This document shows, one piece after another, positions 44,774 to 55,325 of a DNA stretch of 64,000 nucleotides (the first letter of the stretch is position 1; each line of letters opens with the position of its first letter). Source of the DNA: Trachythela sp. YZ-2020 (lineage: Eukaryota > Cnidaria > Anthozoa > Malacalcyonacea > Clavulariidae). The notes under the pieces were generated by a model. It was not told the DNA's origin and made no database searches. It was given only the letters and a program-made list of their open reading frames with translations. The position numbers and the translations under genes were made by a program. The stretch spans positions 11,941,501 through 12,005,500 of the forward strand of contig JADLSH010000393.1 in the NCBI GenBank assembly GCA_016169945.1, written 5' to 3'.

Positions 44774-46513
44774 TCAATTACAATTATTTAAGAAATATTT
44801 AAAGTTGTTGGCCAACTTTGCAGTTCCTTGTCTATTTAAATGAAGGCCATATGGGTTTAAATGGACTGTAGATATATTCTTATGCGTAATGAGTTTCCAG
44901 TTATTATTTGAACATACCTGAGATAACTTTGTGTTAAGTTCTTCGATTTTCATATTTAAGTTAGGATCGTCATTTCTTGTAATCACTTCTGATATTACAA
45001 GATTCGTCATAGGAAGCTCTTTTTTAATTTCTTGCCCAAGTGTGGACATAGAACTGGATATTTTCTGAGGTGAGCTGTGTTTTAGGTCGTTTGTGCCAAT
45101 GTGTAAGATTAAATGATCGGGAGCACGGGCCAAGGTTGGTTTGACATAGAATTTCATGTCATCTACTTTGGCCCCTGGGAATGTTTTTATCTGGATGTTA
45201 GCTTTGGTGCTTTTTCGCAACTGTGCAGAATTCACGTACTTCAGCATAGAATCTCCAAGGATGGCCACGTTTACAGGTTTCCGATGGTCAGTCTGCATCC
45301 GTGATTGCTCATCGCGACGATGATTTTCATAGGCCTCGTCTTGGTCTTTAGTCGTCCGCTTGATAGGTTGCTTTTTGTTACAATTGACTGTTTGTGTTTC
45401 ATGATCAGTAACTGCTCGGTTATGGTCTGTTTTGTTCCCAGTAGCATCGCCACCGTTTGAAATGTTTTCTTCTACATTTAGGGCGGTGAATCTATTTCTT
45501 GTTTGAATATCTGGGTTTAAAACTTCGATTGTTTGTTGGGTGCAGTCAACCGAGTCGCGTTGGTCGTTATGTACAGTGATCATATCACTCTGACTTGTGC
45601 TTGGTGGGTAACCTTTGGGATACGATTCTTCAAATAGTAATCGCATTGCTGTAGTTAGACTGTCCCTTTCATCTTCTGCATTTTTTACTCTTTCTTGAAG
45701 GTTGTCGTTTAGGTTTTTCAACTGAGTGTTTTCGCTCACAAGATTCAGGTTTTCCCTTTTCAGTTTTTCGAGTTCGTTTTCCGTAGCTTGTTGTTTTCTA
45801 TGGTAGTTCGTATGTTCAGTAAATAGATTAACAGCGGCTGAGTTTGCGTCTACTTCTTTGGTGAGAGTTTTTAATTGCTTTTGAAGTGACTCTAAGGAAA
45901 GCGCCGGGTCGTCTTTAACAAAAGAATGAATTGAATTCTCGTCGTTATGGTCGTCATGGTCTGGAGTTTCTTCGTTATTTTCGATATTTTTCAGCAGTTG
46001 TTTTGATGTAGAAGCTAGCGAATGAAGCTTTTCTTTGATTGGAGTTTTTAATTGCTTTTGAAGTAACTCTAAGGAAAGCTTCGGGTCGTCTTTAACAAAG
46101 GAACGAATTATATTCTCGTCGTTATGGTCGTCATGGTCTGGAGCTTTTTCATTATTTTCGGTATTTACCAGCAGTTGTTTTGATATAGAAGCTAGCGAAT
46201 GAAGCTTTTCTTTGATTTCGTTCTCTAGTTTTCCATTCACAGTGATTGATTGTGTCGTAGGATACCAGCGAATGTCTAAGTCTTCATTCTTAAACTGCTT
46301 CGCTTCGCCGCCAGGACAAGTCCAAATGCCGTTAGCGATATTCAACACTTCTTCTACAAACAGCTGTAACGATTCTAGCGAATCGGCCCATATCAGTTTG
46401 CCTTTTTCGTTCGTTGATATGCCACGCAAAAGGCTAACTCTGTTGCCTTGAACGAAGCTCGATTCTGATTTTTGCATGTTTTTGTCGGAACAATTTTTAG
46501 CACGTCTTGCCAT
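44774..46513 (-). CDS. LINE ORF1 with coiled coil and SGNH esterase-like domain
   Basis: A 579-codon frame from ATG 46513 (MARRAKNC...). Residues about 1-99 are an uncharacterised N-terminal region. Residues 100-158 and 159-217 are a direct duplication. Residues about 240-290 form a Leu/Glu/Lys-rich coiled coil. Residues about 414-579 are an SGNH/GDSL hydrolase-like domain: GDSM (Ser422), IGTND (473-476) and a final HLNPYGLHLN. The usual catalytic Asp three residues before the last His is Tyr here. Esterase-type ORF1 proteins occur in several CR1/L2-like LINEs and are thought to bind RNA or lipid. The TGA stop is followed in the same frame by ORF2. Confidence 0.8.
   Translation of the reverse strand: MARRAKNCSDKNMQKSESSFVQGNRVSLLRGISTNEKGKLIWADSLESLQLFVEEVLNIANGIWTCPGGEAKQFKNEDLDIRWYPTTQSITVNGKLENEIKEKLHSLASISKQLLVNTENNEKAPDHDDHNDENIIRSFVKDDPKLSLELLQKQLKTPIKEKLHSLASTSKQLLKNIENNEETPDHDDHNDENSIHSFVKDDPALSLESLQKQLKTLTKEVDANSAAVNLFTEHTNYHRKQQATENELEKLKRENLNLVSENTQLKNLNDNLQERVKNAEDERDSLTTAMRLLFEESYPKGYPPSTSQSDMITVHNDQRDSVDCTQQTIEVLNPDIQTRNRFTALNVEENISNGGDATGNKTDHNRAVTDHETQTVNCNKKQPIKRTTKDQDEAYENHRRDEQSRMQTDHRKPVNVAILGDSMLKYVNSAQLRKSTKANIQIKTFPGAKVDDMKFYVKPTLARAPDHLILHIGTNDLKHSSPQKISSSMSTLGQEIKKELPMTNLVISEVITRNDDPNLNMKIEELNTKLSQVCSNNNWKLITHKNISTVHLNPYGLHLNRQGTAKLANNFKYFLNNCN
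45863..46216 (-). repeat. 177-bp tandem duplication inside LINE ORF1
   Basis: 46216-46040 and 46039-45863 each encode 59 residues starting IKEKLHSLAS and containing PDHDDHNDEN. They differ at about ten residues. The duplication keeps the frame, so it was tolerated or selected while the element was active. Confidence 0.85.
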
Positions 46514-46863
46514 ACTGGCTATCAAACAATATGAGGTCTTCCCTCGAGCGCCCGCAATCCTTGCTGTTATTTAATTGCTCGAAACGTCATGTAATAATTT
46601 CGTATTATCAATAATAATTTCGTTTTGAATCATTGTTCGATTTGAAGCAATGTTTGAAGCTATTCACTGCATAATATAAGCTCAATGATTTATACAAGTC
46701 AGTCCAATAATTTGAATATACTATGCTATATTTAGTCCTGCTCGTCACAGTTCTTAGTTGGACTCCCTGTGACCCAAAAGGTGATTATTCATAGCATTTT
46801 TTCGCACGAAAACGTGGACGATATGTCATATGAACACGAGATAAGAAACTTCAACATGCCTTA

Positions 46864-47267
46864 AGGCCGGGCTCCACTTGCACGTACGTACGCACAATTG
46901 CACGCACGTATGTGTTTATACTTTCGTGAAATTTGATTGGTTAAAACTTGACGGCCGCACAGAAAGTAGAACACAGTTCTACTGTCATACGTACAAAAAG
47001 TTAGCCGCGACGGTCAAGATTAGCGATCATTTTCGAGTCACAGAGCATGCGCAAAATCGGCCGCGCTGGCCGTACGTGCGCATGCTCTGTGACTCGAAAA
47101 TGATCGCTAATCTTGACCGTCGCGGCTAACTTTTTGTACGTATGACAGTAGAACTGTATTCTACTTTCTGTGCGGCCGTCAAGTTTTTAACCAATCAAAT
47201 TTCACGAAAGTATGAACACATACGTGCGTGCAATTGTGCGTACGTACGTGCAAGTGGAGGCCGGCCT
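46864..47267. mobile_element. 404-bp foldback MITE with a TTA duplication (PIF/Harbinger-like)
   Basis: The ends read AGGCCGGGCTCCACTTGC and, reversed, AGGCCGGCCTCCACTTGC, with TTA on both sides (46861-46863 and 47268-47270). Arms of about 190 bp are nearly identical and meet over a small GC-rich loop at about 47060. No frame of significance. TTA duplications and AGGCCGG ends fit PIF/Harbinger MITEs. Confidence 0.85.
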
Positions 47268-47270
47268 TTA

Positions 47271-47886
47271 AAGCTTCGGATACATGGGCAATATGTTTGC
47301 TGCGATTGTGACGCAACGGTTGATAATGGTATTGCAGTGCCGTCGCACAAGGTGGCTACTCTCTCCTTCGCAGAGGCTTGGAGAGAAATTATAAAAGGAT
47401 ACGCTAATATTGGATAATAAATAAAAGAATGCGCTAGATGGTAATAAACAAAACGCCGCTATGGAGTATGATAACCATTTAGCGCGTTTCATTTATTACC
47501 ATTAATATTTAGCGCATCTTTTATTTATTATCCAATATTAGCGTATCCTTTTATAATTTTTTTTATCCAAGCCTCTGCGAAGGAGAGAGGGTGGCTACAC
47601 CTGCAATATTTCGGGCAATTATAATAAAGTTTGCGATAAAAACAACGCTTTTCATTGGCTGGTCAAGAAACCTGTCAATCATCAGCCTTGACCACACCTT
47701 CTAATTTTCGGCAATCGTTGCCCAAAATTCAATGGTTTGGAATTTCGGCAACGACTGCGTGAAGCTTTGCGTTGCCGTCGCAGAGCATGATACACGAGCA
47801 ATTTCTCTCTCGCGACGGCAATGCAACGATTTTACCACCATTGCATTGCCGTCGCGAGAACAATATTGCCCGTGTATCCGTAGCTT
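47271..47886. mobile_element. 616-bp MITE with TA duplication, carrying a nested MITE
   Basis: The ends are AAGCTTCGGATACATGGGCAA and, reversed, AAGCTACGGATACACGGGCAA, flanked by TA (47269-47270 and 47887-47888). The inside repeats a GCATTGCCGTCGC word in both orientations. The 47359-47589 element sits within it. Noncoding. Confidence 0.7.
47359..47589. mobile_element. 231-bp MITE with 8-9 bp duplication, nested
   Basis: CTCTCTCCTTCGCAGAGGC ends are inverted. GGTGGCTA(C) flanks both sides (47351-47358 and 47590-47597). Both arms carry TATTGGATAATAAATAAAAG-like sequence. An 8-9 bp duplication fits Mutator- or hAT-like MITEs. Confidence 0.8.
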
Positions 47887-48056
47887 TAGTTCGTAGGCGG
47901 TGACACAAAATATACAAAAGATATTCTGGTTTAAATTTAGCCTCCAGGCTCCCTCGAAGTTATCAAGATATGCAAATGCATTATTGATGATAAATTCTCT
48001 CTGACAGCAGAATCTTTACTAAATACAAACCGTACTTAGAGTGATATTATACAGTA

Positions 48057-48732
48057 CAGGGTGTATAAAAAAAGGTAATCCAAATTTAGCATGTTGTCGC
48101 GCGTTTATTATTTAGGTTATATATTTGCTTTTTTCATACCAATATAGATCAATATTTTAGCTGTTAAATTAAACCTTTTACGTGTCATTGCGGTCAAAAT
48201 TGGCCAAATACGATACGTACGATTAAAAATTGCCGGCCGCAAACGCATTTTTCCACCTTTGGGAGATGAGCGCAAAGCTATTGTCTGCCTATTGAAATTA
48301 TTCTCATTTCGGATTCATGGTGTAACGCATGGGTTATTTATCAAGTTTTGGTAAATTTAAGAAAGGTTAAAATGGCAATTTTAAAACGAAATTTCATTGG
48401 TGGTTAGAACATTTTACGAAGCAGAAATTTGGCAGATTGAATTGGCATTGCTGAACGTTTCACAAATAGGCAAGCATCATTTGGGCAAATGGTTGAAAAT
48501 TCGAAGGAGGAAAAATGTGATCCAAAGGTGGGAAAATGTGATTCCTACCACTCTTTTTTTATCAGATCGTATTGGTCCATTATTGATCGCAGTGATGCAA
48601 GAAAGGTGTCATTTGACAGCTAAAAAACCCCTGATCTTTATTTGTTTGAAAAAGGTAAGTCTATAAACTAAATATTATGCGCGCGATAGCATGCCAAAGA
48701 CTCAGTTGGATTACCTTTTTTTATACATCCTT
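48057..48732. mobile_element. 676-bp Tc1/mariner-like element, non-autonomous
   Basis: The left end is CAGGGTGTATAAAAAAAGG and the right end, reversed, is AAGGATGTATAAAAAAAGG. Both continue into GTAATCCAA and then GCATG-CGCGCG blocks, and TA flanks both sides (48055-48056 and 48733-48734). Terminal sequence and TA duplication match Tc1/mariner. An 89-codon frame (48397-48666) shows no transposase motif. Confidence 0.75.
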
Positions 48733-48736
48733 TATA

Positions 48737-48899
48737 CATAGGCGTAGGAAGCAACTTCAAGTTGGGAGGACTTTGTCTTAAGGGCACCTCTACTATTAGA
48801 AAAGGGCACTTTGAAGAAAATTTTTAGCTGGAGAAAAGGGCACTTTGAAGAAAACTTGGGGGGGGGGGTGGGCACATGCCCCCGGTTCCTACGCCACTG
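48737..48899. mobile_element. hAT-like MITE with ggcgtaggaa ends
   Basis: The ends are CATAGGCGTAGGAAGC and, reversed, CAGTGGCGTAGGAACC. The flanks CCTTTATA (48729-48736) and CCTGTACA (48900-48907) differ at two of eight bases and may be a worn target duplication. The centre has AAAAGGGCACTTTGAAGAAAA twice and a poly-G run. Confidence 0.5.
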
Positions 48900-48907
48900 C
48901 CTGTACA

Positions 48908-49890
48908 TGTCTATTTAATCAGTTTATTTTCACACACAAAAGGTTGAACAAAATGGCAAAGGTTTATACGGTTAACGCGGGCAATAGATTAATAATAGAT
49001 TTTTTTGTCGAGTAGGTTGTCGCAGTGATTGTTTATTTTATGATAGATGTTCTCATGAATTGTTGCCTCTGAGTTACTGACACACGTGTAGTATATAGCT
49101 ATATGTCGTATTGTATTCAAATGTAGCACTATATCAAGCGTGTAGTATCAAAGCAGCATATTTGCTTGAGCGAGCGCATTTGGAAAACGTTGCTCACCAG
49201 CAAAATGTCCTGCTCATGCGCATGCATTAGATGTCGCACTTTAAACGTGCCGCAATAACCACCAATTATAACCACCTTATAAACACTTCCCGAATTTGCT
49301 CCAGTACACACGAAACAATAGCTTGAAATCGAGGCGGACAATGTAATCCTTTGTAAATAGACAGTTTACAATGCCAGCCAGCAAATTCGGGAGTGTGTAT
49401 TGTGCTGAAATTTTGAAAGATAAGATGATATCGTTTAGGTTTTTTATACCAAATGGCAAGGCAAATGTTTCTCAGAAATGTTTCCTGGTTTACGCACGTA
49501 AGAAACATCGTATTATTCGTATAGTTTGCCCAGGTCTAACAAAAGATGTTGCTCACTATATCATTTGTGGTACGGTGTGCAGGCCAACATTTTCGAACTA
49601 CTCAGTGTTTTGATAATACACAAAACAATGGAAACGCCGAAAGTTGTGGAGTTTGTCCCCAAATTAAGGAAAATTATTCAATTGTTTACTATCAAGCGAT
49701 TTAACTAGCAAAAACCTGGGACTTCTGAAATCGCAAATACGGGTTCCACCGTTCCAGTGCAGGTAGTACACATTGTAAGTCAGCTAGCGCGTAATTTAGT
49801 GTTGCAAACACGTACGTTATAGTTCCAACACTAAACCACGCCTCTTAAATCATACAATACGAGACCAATCTGGAGCATGAACATAAAATA
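48908..49890. other. Downstream of the carrier gene; no gene assigned
   Basis: Frames at 49129-49341 (-) and 49371-49613 (+) are 70-80 codons long without recognisable domains, splice signals or family resemblance. I cannot support a gene here. Confidence 0.3.
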
Positions 49891-49892
49891 AT

Positions 49893-49898
49893 TTTATT
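49893..49898 (-). promoter_or_regulatory. Candidate polyadenylation signal of the carrier gene
   Basis: AATAAA on the minus strand, about 42 nt downstream of the carrier stop codon, in very AT-rich sequence. Other AT-rich hexamers nearby could also serve. Confidence 0.5.
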
Positions 49899-49939
49899 AT
49901 ATAAAAATAATTATTTATATTATTTATACAAGATTCTAT

Positions 49940-52900
49940 CTACCAATTTGGGGCCATCCAGTTAAAGCATCTCAACGCCATTTCAAATCCAAGAAAACAT
50001 GCCTAAGAAAAAGCCATAAAAATGACATAGTGTAGATTTACACTGAGTTGGTATCCAGACTGCTGCATCTATTAAACACTTAAAAAGTGTAAATGTACGA
50101 TTGCAGCAGATTTGAGAATTCTATTCATCAATAATATATGCTATAGATTTTAAACAGGCAATTATAAAGAAACTACTATCCATGCAAAACAAGGATATTT
50201 GTCCACTCTCTAAAACTATAAACAATGAAAAATTTTGCACCATGGATATCCACCTTATCAATATATGCACGTTTATTAAAAAGCATGATTGCATTGTTGA
50301 ATATATAAACAACATACTGACAACTAGGATACTGAAGAACAATTTAACAGACTTACCGCGTTTGCAGGAAATGCTCGTAACATAACTGGCGTCAAACCAT
50401 TAAACAAAGCCTTTGGACCTTCTTCTCTCATCTATATAGATGCAATATATATACAATATGTTAACGTACAGTATTTAGATAAATCATGTTTGTATTTAGA
50501 TTAATCACGCATCAGACATGTTCCTCTGCGACTAGATATGGCTCTACAATTAAGACGTACGTTATGTTAAGTACAGTTTGCAAGGAAATTGCTATATGAT
50601 GTCCTAGAGTTAATATAGGATGTTGCAAGCTCAACTCCTCTAACTCATGAAGGTAAAATAAAACAAGTATATAAATTCTTTACCATATGTCTAAAAACAT
50701 CGCGTACACCTTTAGGATAGGATCCTTCGGGAGCTTCGTAATGAAAAGAAAATCTGTTACTTAGGCATCATTTACGTATATATATATTAAATGACATGCA
50801 TATAAATTGACACATTATACTAAAAGTAAGGCCTTGCATCTAATATCTTCATGATCTAACCAGGACCCACACTCGTTCACTTAAATCATATGCTACCTAT
50901 TTTAAAACTCTGTCTCCCTGCAGGTGTCATGTGTCTCCCACCATTTCTCTATAGCTATATACCTACCTGTTTGTCTACCTTTCTAAAGATTCATAGCTAG
51001 TATATGGTCTAACAAATAGATATATGCCCAAATATAAACAACAATAAAATATGATGGACCATATACTTTATATGAAAAGATATTTCGTGAATATTAAGAA
51101 ATATCCTGGAATAAAAGCAAAACCCGTACCTGTCTGAAGTCTAGATTTAAGAGAATCTGGTGCAATAGATGGTATCCAACACATCATTCCGGCAAGTCCT
51201 ACATTAATGAAATTGGAAAAATAATCTTATCAAACAGAAGGTGAATTATATACCTATAAAGAAGACATGCAGATACTACAACAAACGACAAAAATATCAG
51301 GACTTGTGCGTTTATTATAGGCTACGTTCCAGGTAAATGCAAACATTATTTACCTCCAGCTACAAAAATTTTTACTGGTCCAAGGTTGGCTCGACTAATA
51401 CAAGAAAGAGAGAAAAGTTATTGTACCAAACAAACTACAACTTGTGCCCAATTAGAGTGATTTATTGCACATCCACATAACAGAAAACAAGAAGAATGAG
51501 CACCAGTACCTTAATTGGGTCGTTATTTATAGGTCGCTATTTATACCTTATACTATTTCAAGCCAGTTGTGGTGGCCCGATAGTCCATACACGTTCAATG
51601 ATAGGGAAACTGGTGTCTAATATACGCAGTGCCGCGGTTCGTTTACTAAATTGTGACGACATTTTATTCCTTATCCGCGATAAATCTTTTTAGGTTAACT
51701 TTATATAATTTTCCTCTTAGAACAAAAAATAGTAAATTTCAATTTTAGTTTTTCGGAAAGACAATTAGACCGCCTAAAGTACACAGTAAAAAAGGATTGG
51801 TTAAAATAACCAATTTGAATTGGTTGTCTCAGATGAACTTATTTGACCAAGATTTTATTGGTTAAAACAACCAAAAATATGGTTATTTTAACCAATATTT
51901 CGGTTGTTTTTGACCAAATAATGGTTTAACAAATAGACGATCAGATCTGCCTGATTTTCAGAAGTTTGATGTGTATATTGGGACTACATTGTAACTTAAT
52001 TATGTGAAGGTAAAATAATACAAGCAACAAAATTGCTGATTTTAACGCATGCTAATTAAAAATGTTCACAACAAGTTCAAATACACGAGGCAACATACGT
52101 AAGTTTCTACTTGTTAACATGCGTTAAATTCAGCTTTCGTTGCAAGCTGCAGCGATTTTGTTGCTCGTATTCACCTTTATGTTTCAATAAACGTAATGAC
52201 TAATGTTCGTTTCTATATGATATACCAACCTCGTGCGTTCACTTACGTTTCCCCTTCCGATGTCATAAATCTTAAAAACATTTCATATGTCATGAAATAT
52301 ACGCCATTACCAGGTACATCTAAAGGCAAATATTTTCAAATTTAAACATTAAAATCACACGAGAAAACGTACTCCCTTTGCGTGCTATTTGTGAAATTGA
52401 ACTCAGTATGTTTCGTGGATCAAGGCATGTCTAATCACTATTGATGGCGTTGGTTTGCCTTTGTCACATGTACAGACAATTAAAGATTTACAAAAAAGAA
52501 TAAATTGCACGAATACATACCTCTTAATAATGTGACACCAGTTCCTTTATAAAGTCCTCTTATTCCACTTTCTTTAAATATCTTCCATGCACAATCTACA
52601 GGACTACTGTACTTCGCTTTCCCGGTAGACGCTTGTTGAATCTAAATCACAACATAATTGTTTGTTTAGTCATAGGATAATTGGGAAGATTGGTCTGGCT
52701 CTAGACAAACCTCCAGTGGGAAATTTTGAAATTAGACTCTGCAGAAATAGCATTTCCCGGAATCTGTGAAAGATTTTGCATGCAGAAATCTCTACTTTGA
52801 AAATCTTATCCACCCACAATAACAGTTTTTAGTGACATATAAATGAGAATTGAATGTTCATTACTCCCTCAGCCCCCGGTTCAGCCATTTATTTAACAAG

Positions 52901-54668
52901 TAATCCAGTCGATATCACTGTCAAAGTTTAGAGTCGTGCACCTGCAGCCAAAACGACGACATAAAAACGAGAATAGTGTCATATATAGTCCAAACTGCAG
53001 AATATTAATCAGAAATCAGAAATGTAGCGGTCCAGATTATTTTTATAGTTTGTTGAATTTGTTAGACCTGCAATGCTGCATGGCAATTTGATTGACCCAA
53101 TTTAAGGGAAAACGCAGAAATTCACAAGTTACCCTAGCCTGTGTACAGACCTTACCCAGGCTGTAGTTATCTATCTAGTCGTAGTTCTGACAATGTAAAA
53201 AGAAAGAAAAGTTTTATCGAAGTCATGCGGGCATAAGGCAAAATGGCAATTACTAGGTCAAGCAAAATTTGATTTTCAAGCTATTTCTAACGATAAGCAT
53301 TATTATGCCTGTGTAGGAATTTTACAGAATGAAGATTTTGATTATATAATATATATCCAAACAATTGAAATTAGAATAGACACGGAACGTCATGTTCACT
53401 GTACCACTATAGGTTAGATATACGTTCGCTGGACAAACAGGTTAACGATATTCGTACCTGCAACAAGCACTTGATCCTATCAGCAGGCACCATTACAGTG
53501 GTTGCAAACACAGCAGCCAACATACCAGCCTTAAAATTTTGGATATTGCTAAAGTAGCAAAGAAAAGGCTCTTAAGCCTATATATTTTCCATTTATAGTT
53601 GTAATTGTTGTGACCAAGTGATGTTCGACGATGTGAAATAGTCTGCATCTATCTTGTCGTGTGTGAGTATTGAGCAGTATATGCAAATCAGTTATAATGA
53701 TTGCAGAGGTATATCGGCATGCGCATCGGCCGTCTTGATGTGTTGACGGCCGTCTTGATGTGTTGACGGCCGTCTTGATGTGTTGACGGCCGTCTTGATG
53801 TGTTGACGGCCGTCTTGATGTGTTGACGGCCGTCTTGATGTGTTGACGGCCGTCTTGATGTGTTGACGGCCGTCTTGATGTGTTGACGACCGTCTTGATG
53901 TGTTGACGACCGTTACGACTAAATGAAAACAAACTTTACTTCGTGCATGACAGGACGCAAATTGTGCATGCTTAATTATGTTGGTTATCACTACAGTCTA
54001 CATACTAGATAAAATTGCTTCGTTTTCTTTAAAACCCCACTTATTTTTTGTCCACATGTGTACGTGCAGTTTAAGTTTTCTTGACGAATTCTGCACGAGA
54101 AAATTCTCCTAGCGTACAATAGCATGCAACATAACTTTGTATGGTTCCGATGTATTCCTGTTAAAATATATTAATAAAATTACATTGATTAAAATGTAAA
54201 ATCTAATTCGACCAATTTTATACATCAAGACTATATACAGAATGTCAGAATTCATTGACTATTTCAGAGAAATAGATAAAAACCAGAGCAAATAGTAATC
54301 CTCTTAACTTATTGTACGGTATATCACTGAAAAAAGCTTATAGGCGTATCCATTAAAAAGACCAAAGAAATGGCACAAGAAAAAATTATAACCTAATTCT
54401 AAATTCCACTTCTAATATATAATAAATACACGGGTCAATTGATTCGTACACATGCAAGGCATCTTGATAAAAAATCTCCATCTGTGTTGGACTGTGAGCG
54501 GTCGTAAAAATCATTTACATTCGAAAATAATATTGCATACCTTAATTGGTCATTAGGGTGTTGCTGTTGAAGACGTTTACCAATAGAAGATCCAAGAAAA
54601 AACATCGCACACATTGGAGTCGCAAGAAAGATTGGTGTCGCCATTCCTTTATACAACCCTCGAAATCC
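49940..54668 (-). CDS. SLC25A20: Mitochondrial carnitine/acylcarnitine carrier, nine C-terminal exons
   Basis: Exchanges acylcarnitines for free carnitine across the inner mitochondrial membrane for fatty-acid oxidation (family knowledge). Exons on minus: 54541-54668, 53458-53548, 52521-52641, 52247-52319, 51354-51394, 51130-51198, 50684-50733, 50357-50431, 49940-50002. All have GT/AG borders and join in phase to 236 codons plus TAG. Diagnostic stretches: GFRGLYKGMATP, LGSSIGKRLQQQHPND, VPADRIKCLLQ (carrier signature 2), GIRGLYKGTGVTLLRD, GVYFMTYEMF, APDSLKSRLQT, GLTPVMLRAFPANA and ACFLGFEMAL. Length, order and these residues match the vertebrate carrier closely. About 65 N-terminal residues, including signature 1, are missing; their exon should lie to the right but was not found. 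In signature 3 the first Pro is Ala (IAPDSLK). Introns carry repeats (51782, 53731). Confidence 0.88.
51782..51935 (+). mobile_element. Possible CACAG-type terminus with a GGTTAAAATAACC word array
   Basis: It starts CACAGTAAAAAAGGATTGG and continues with the palindromic word GGTTAAAATAACC and its halves in both orientations (GGTTATTTTAACC, TTGGTTAAAACAACC). The layout copies the ends at 33965 and 29749 with a different word. No far end is seen. It lies in an intron of the carrier. Confidence 0.45.
53731..53910 (+). repeat. 20-bp minisatellite, nine nearly identical copies
   Basis: The unit CGTCTTGATGTGTTGACGGC is repeated nine times; only the last two differ (GGC to GAC). It lies in the carrier intron between exons 54541-54668 and 53458-53548. 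GACGGCCGTC at each junction is a perfect palindrome. The near identity implies very recent expansion. Confidence 0.95.
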
Positions 54669-55189
54669 CTACACAAAATATATCAGTCAACGCTTCAATT
54701 AGGAGTCTATTAGAGAGAGGCATTTATTCTTAGAGTGAACAAAAGTCTAACCAATAGTTTAACTTTCGTACCTCTATAACACTCCATTAAACGTACACTA
54801 CAACATTGATAATTTAATCTAGTATATTAATCTGGTCTATTAAATACGGGGCGTTTAATAGAGAAAGGGGAAGGGGGTTGTCACAACATGCTGACTGGGC
54901 GTCTATTAGATATACGAGACGTTTATACTAGAGAGTTGACGTTTATCATGCAAGGCTGAGATCAAAAGAATTACTACCTATAAAATTAAGGCAAAATAGC
55001 AATACTAACACATAATTTGCAGTAAATAAAATTTCCAATCTCTAATCATAACAAACTATATATTGAGCTGCTTAGCAGAAATGAGGGCTGTTTTTCTCCC
55101 AGTTGACTCAGCTGCAATATAGATGATAATAATTTCCCCCTAAACCGTATTATGATATATACATGAACTTGTGGTTAACGCTTGGCAAC
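54669..55189. other. Upstream of the first visible carrier exon
   Basis: No exon found. 54845-54960 has GGGCGTTTAATAGAGAAAGG-like words that recall the G-rich repeat at 7450-7765, but the core of that repeat is absent. Confidence 0.3.
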
Positions 55190-55325
55190 TGGACTCTGTA
55201 GCTCAGTGGTCAGAGCGCCGCACCGGAATCGCAGGGCCGCAGGTTCGATTCCTGTCGGAGGACTTAGAGTTGCATTTTTCGCAGCCGTTCCCGTTCAGGT
55301 CTAAAATATTGTATATATTATTTCA
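55190..55325 (+). repeat. tRNA-derived SINE
   Basis: The head has a polymerase III A box (TAGCTCAGTGG, 55199-55209) and B box (GGTTCGATTCC, 55242-55252) at tRNA spacing, with intact D- and T-arm stems. The acceptor stem mismatches at its outer pairs, and the sequence runs on into TTGCATTTTTCGCA and an AT-rich tail, so it is a SINE rather than a working tRNA. Confidence 0.75.

Larger units (their letters stand above)
41583..46570 (-). mobile_element. Nearly complete L2/CR1-like LINE with esterase-type ORF1
   Basis: The largest retroelement in the window. From right to left it has ORF1 (46513-44774), endonuclease (from 44773), linker and RT to 41794, a short 3' UTR and an A-rich end (AATAAATAAAAAGAAAG on the minus strand, 41605-41583). 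The 5' boundary is set roughly near the upstream edge of ORF1. Damage is light: a 2-base frameshift near 44388, a stop near 44354, a one-base shift in an A-run near 43613 and disruption near 42905-43020. Confidence 0.9.

Noticed and set aside
53458..53529. Carrier exon starting at the AG next to GCTGGTATG
   Set aside because: That border gives the wrong phase with the previous exon. The acceptor ending at 53549 restores phase and adds the expected SNIQNFKAGM stretch.
53731..53910. CRISPR-like array
   Set aside because: The repeats are head to tail with no spacers, in a eukaryotic intron.
54435..54656. 73-codon frame taken as a stand-alone gene
   Set aside because: It is carrier exon 54541-54668 read through its donor into the intron.
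55190..55265. Functional tRNA gene
   Set aside because: A and B boxes are good but the acceptor stem is broken at its outer pairs and a SINE tail follows.
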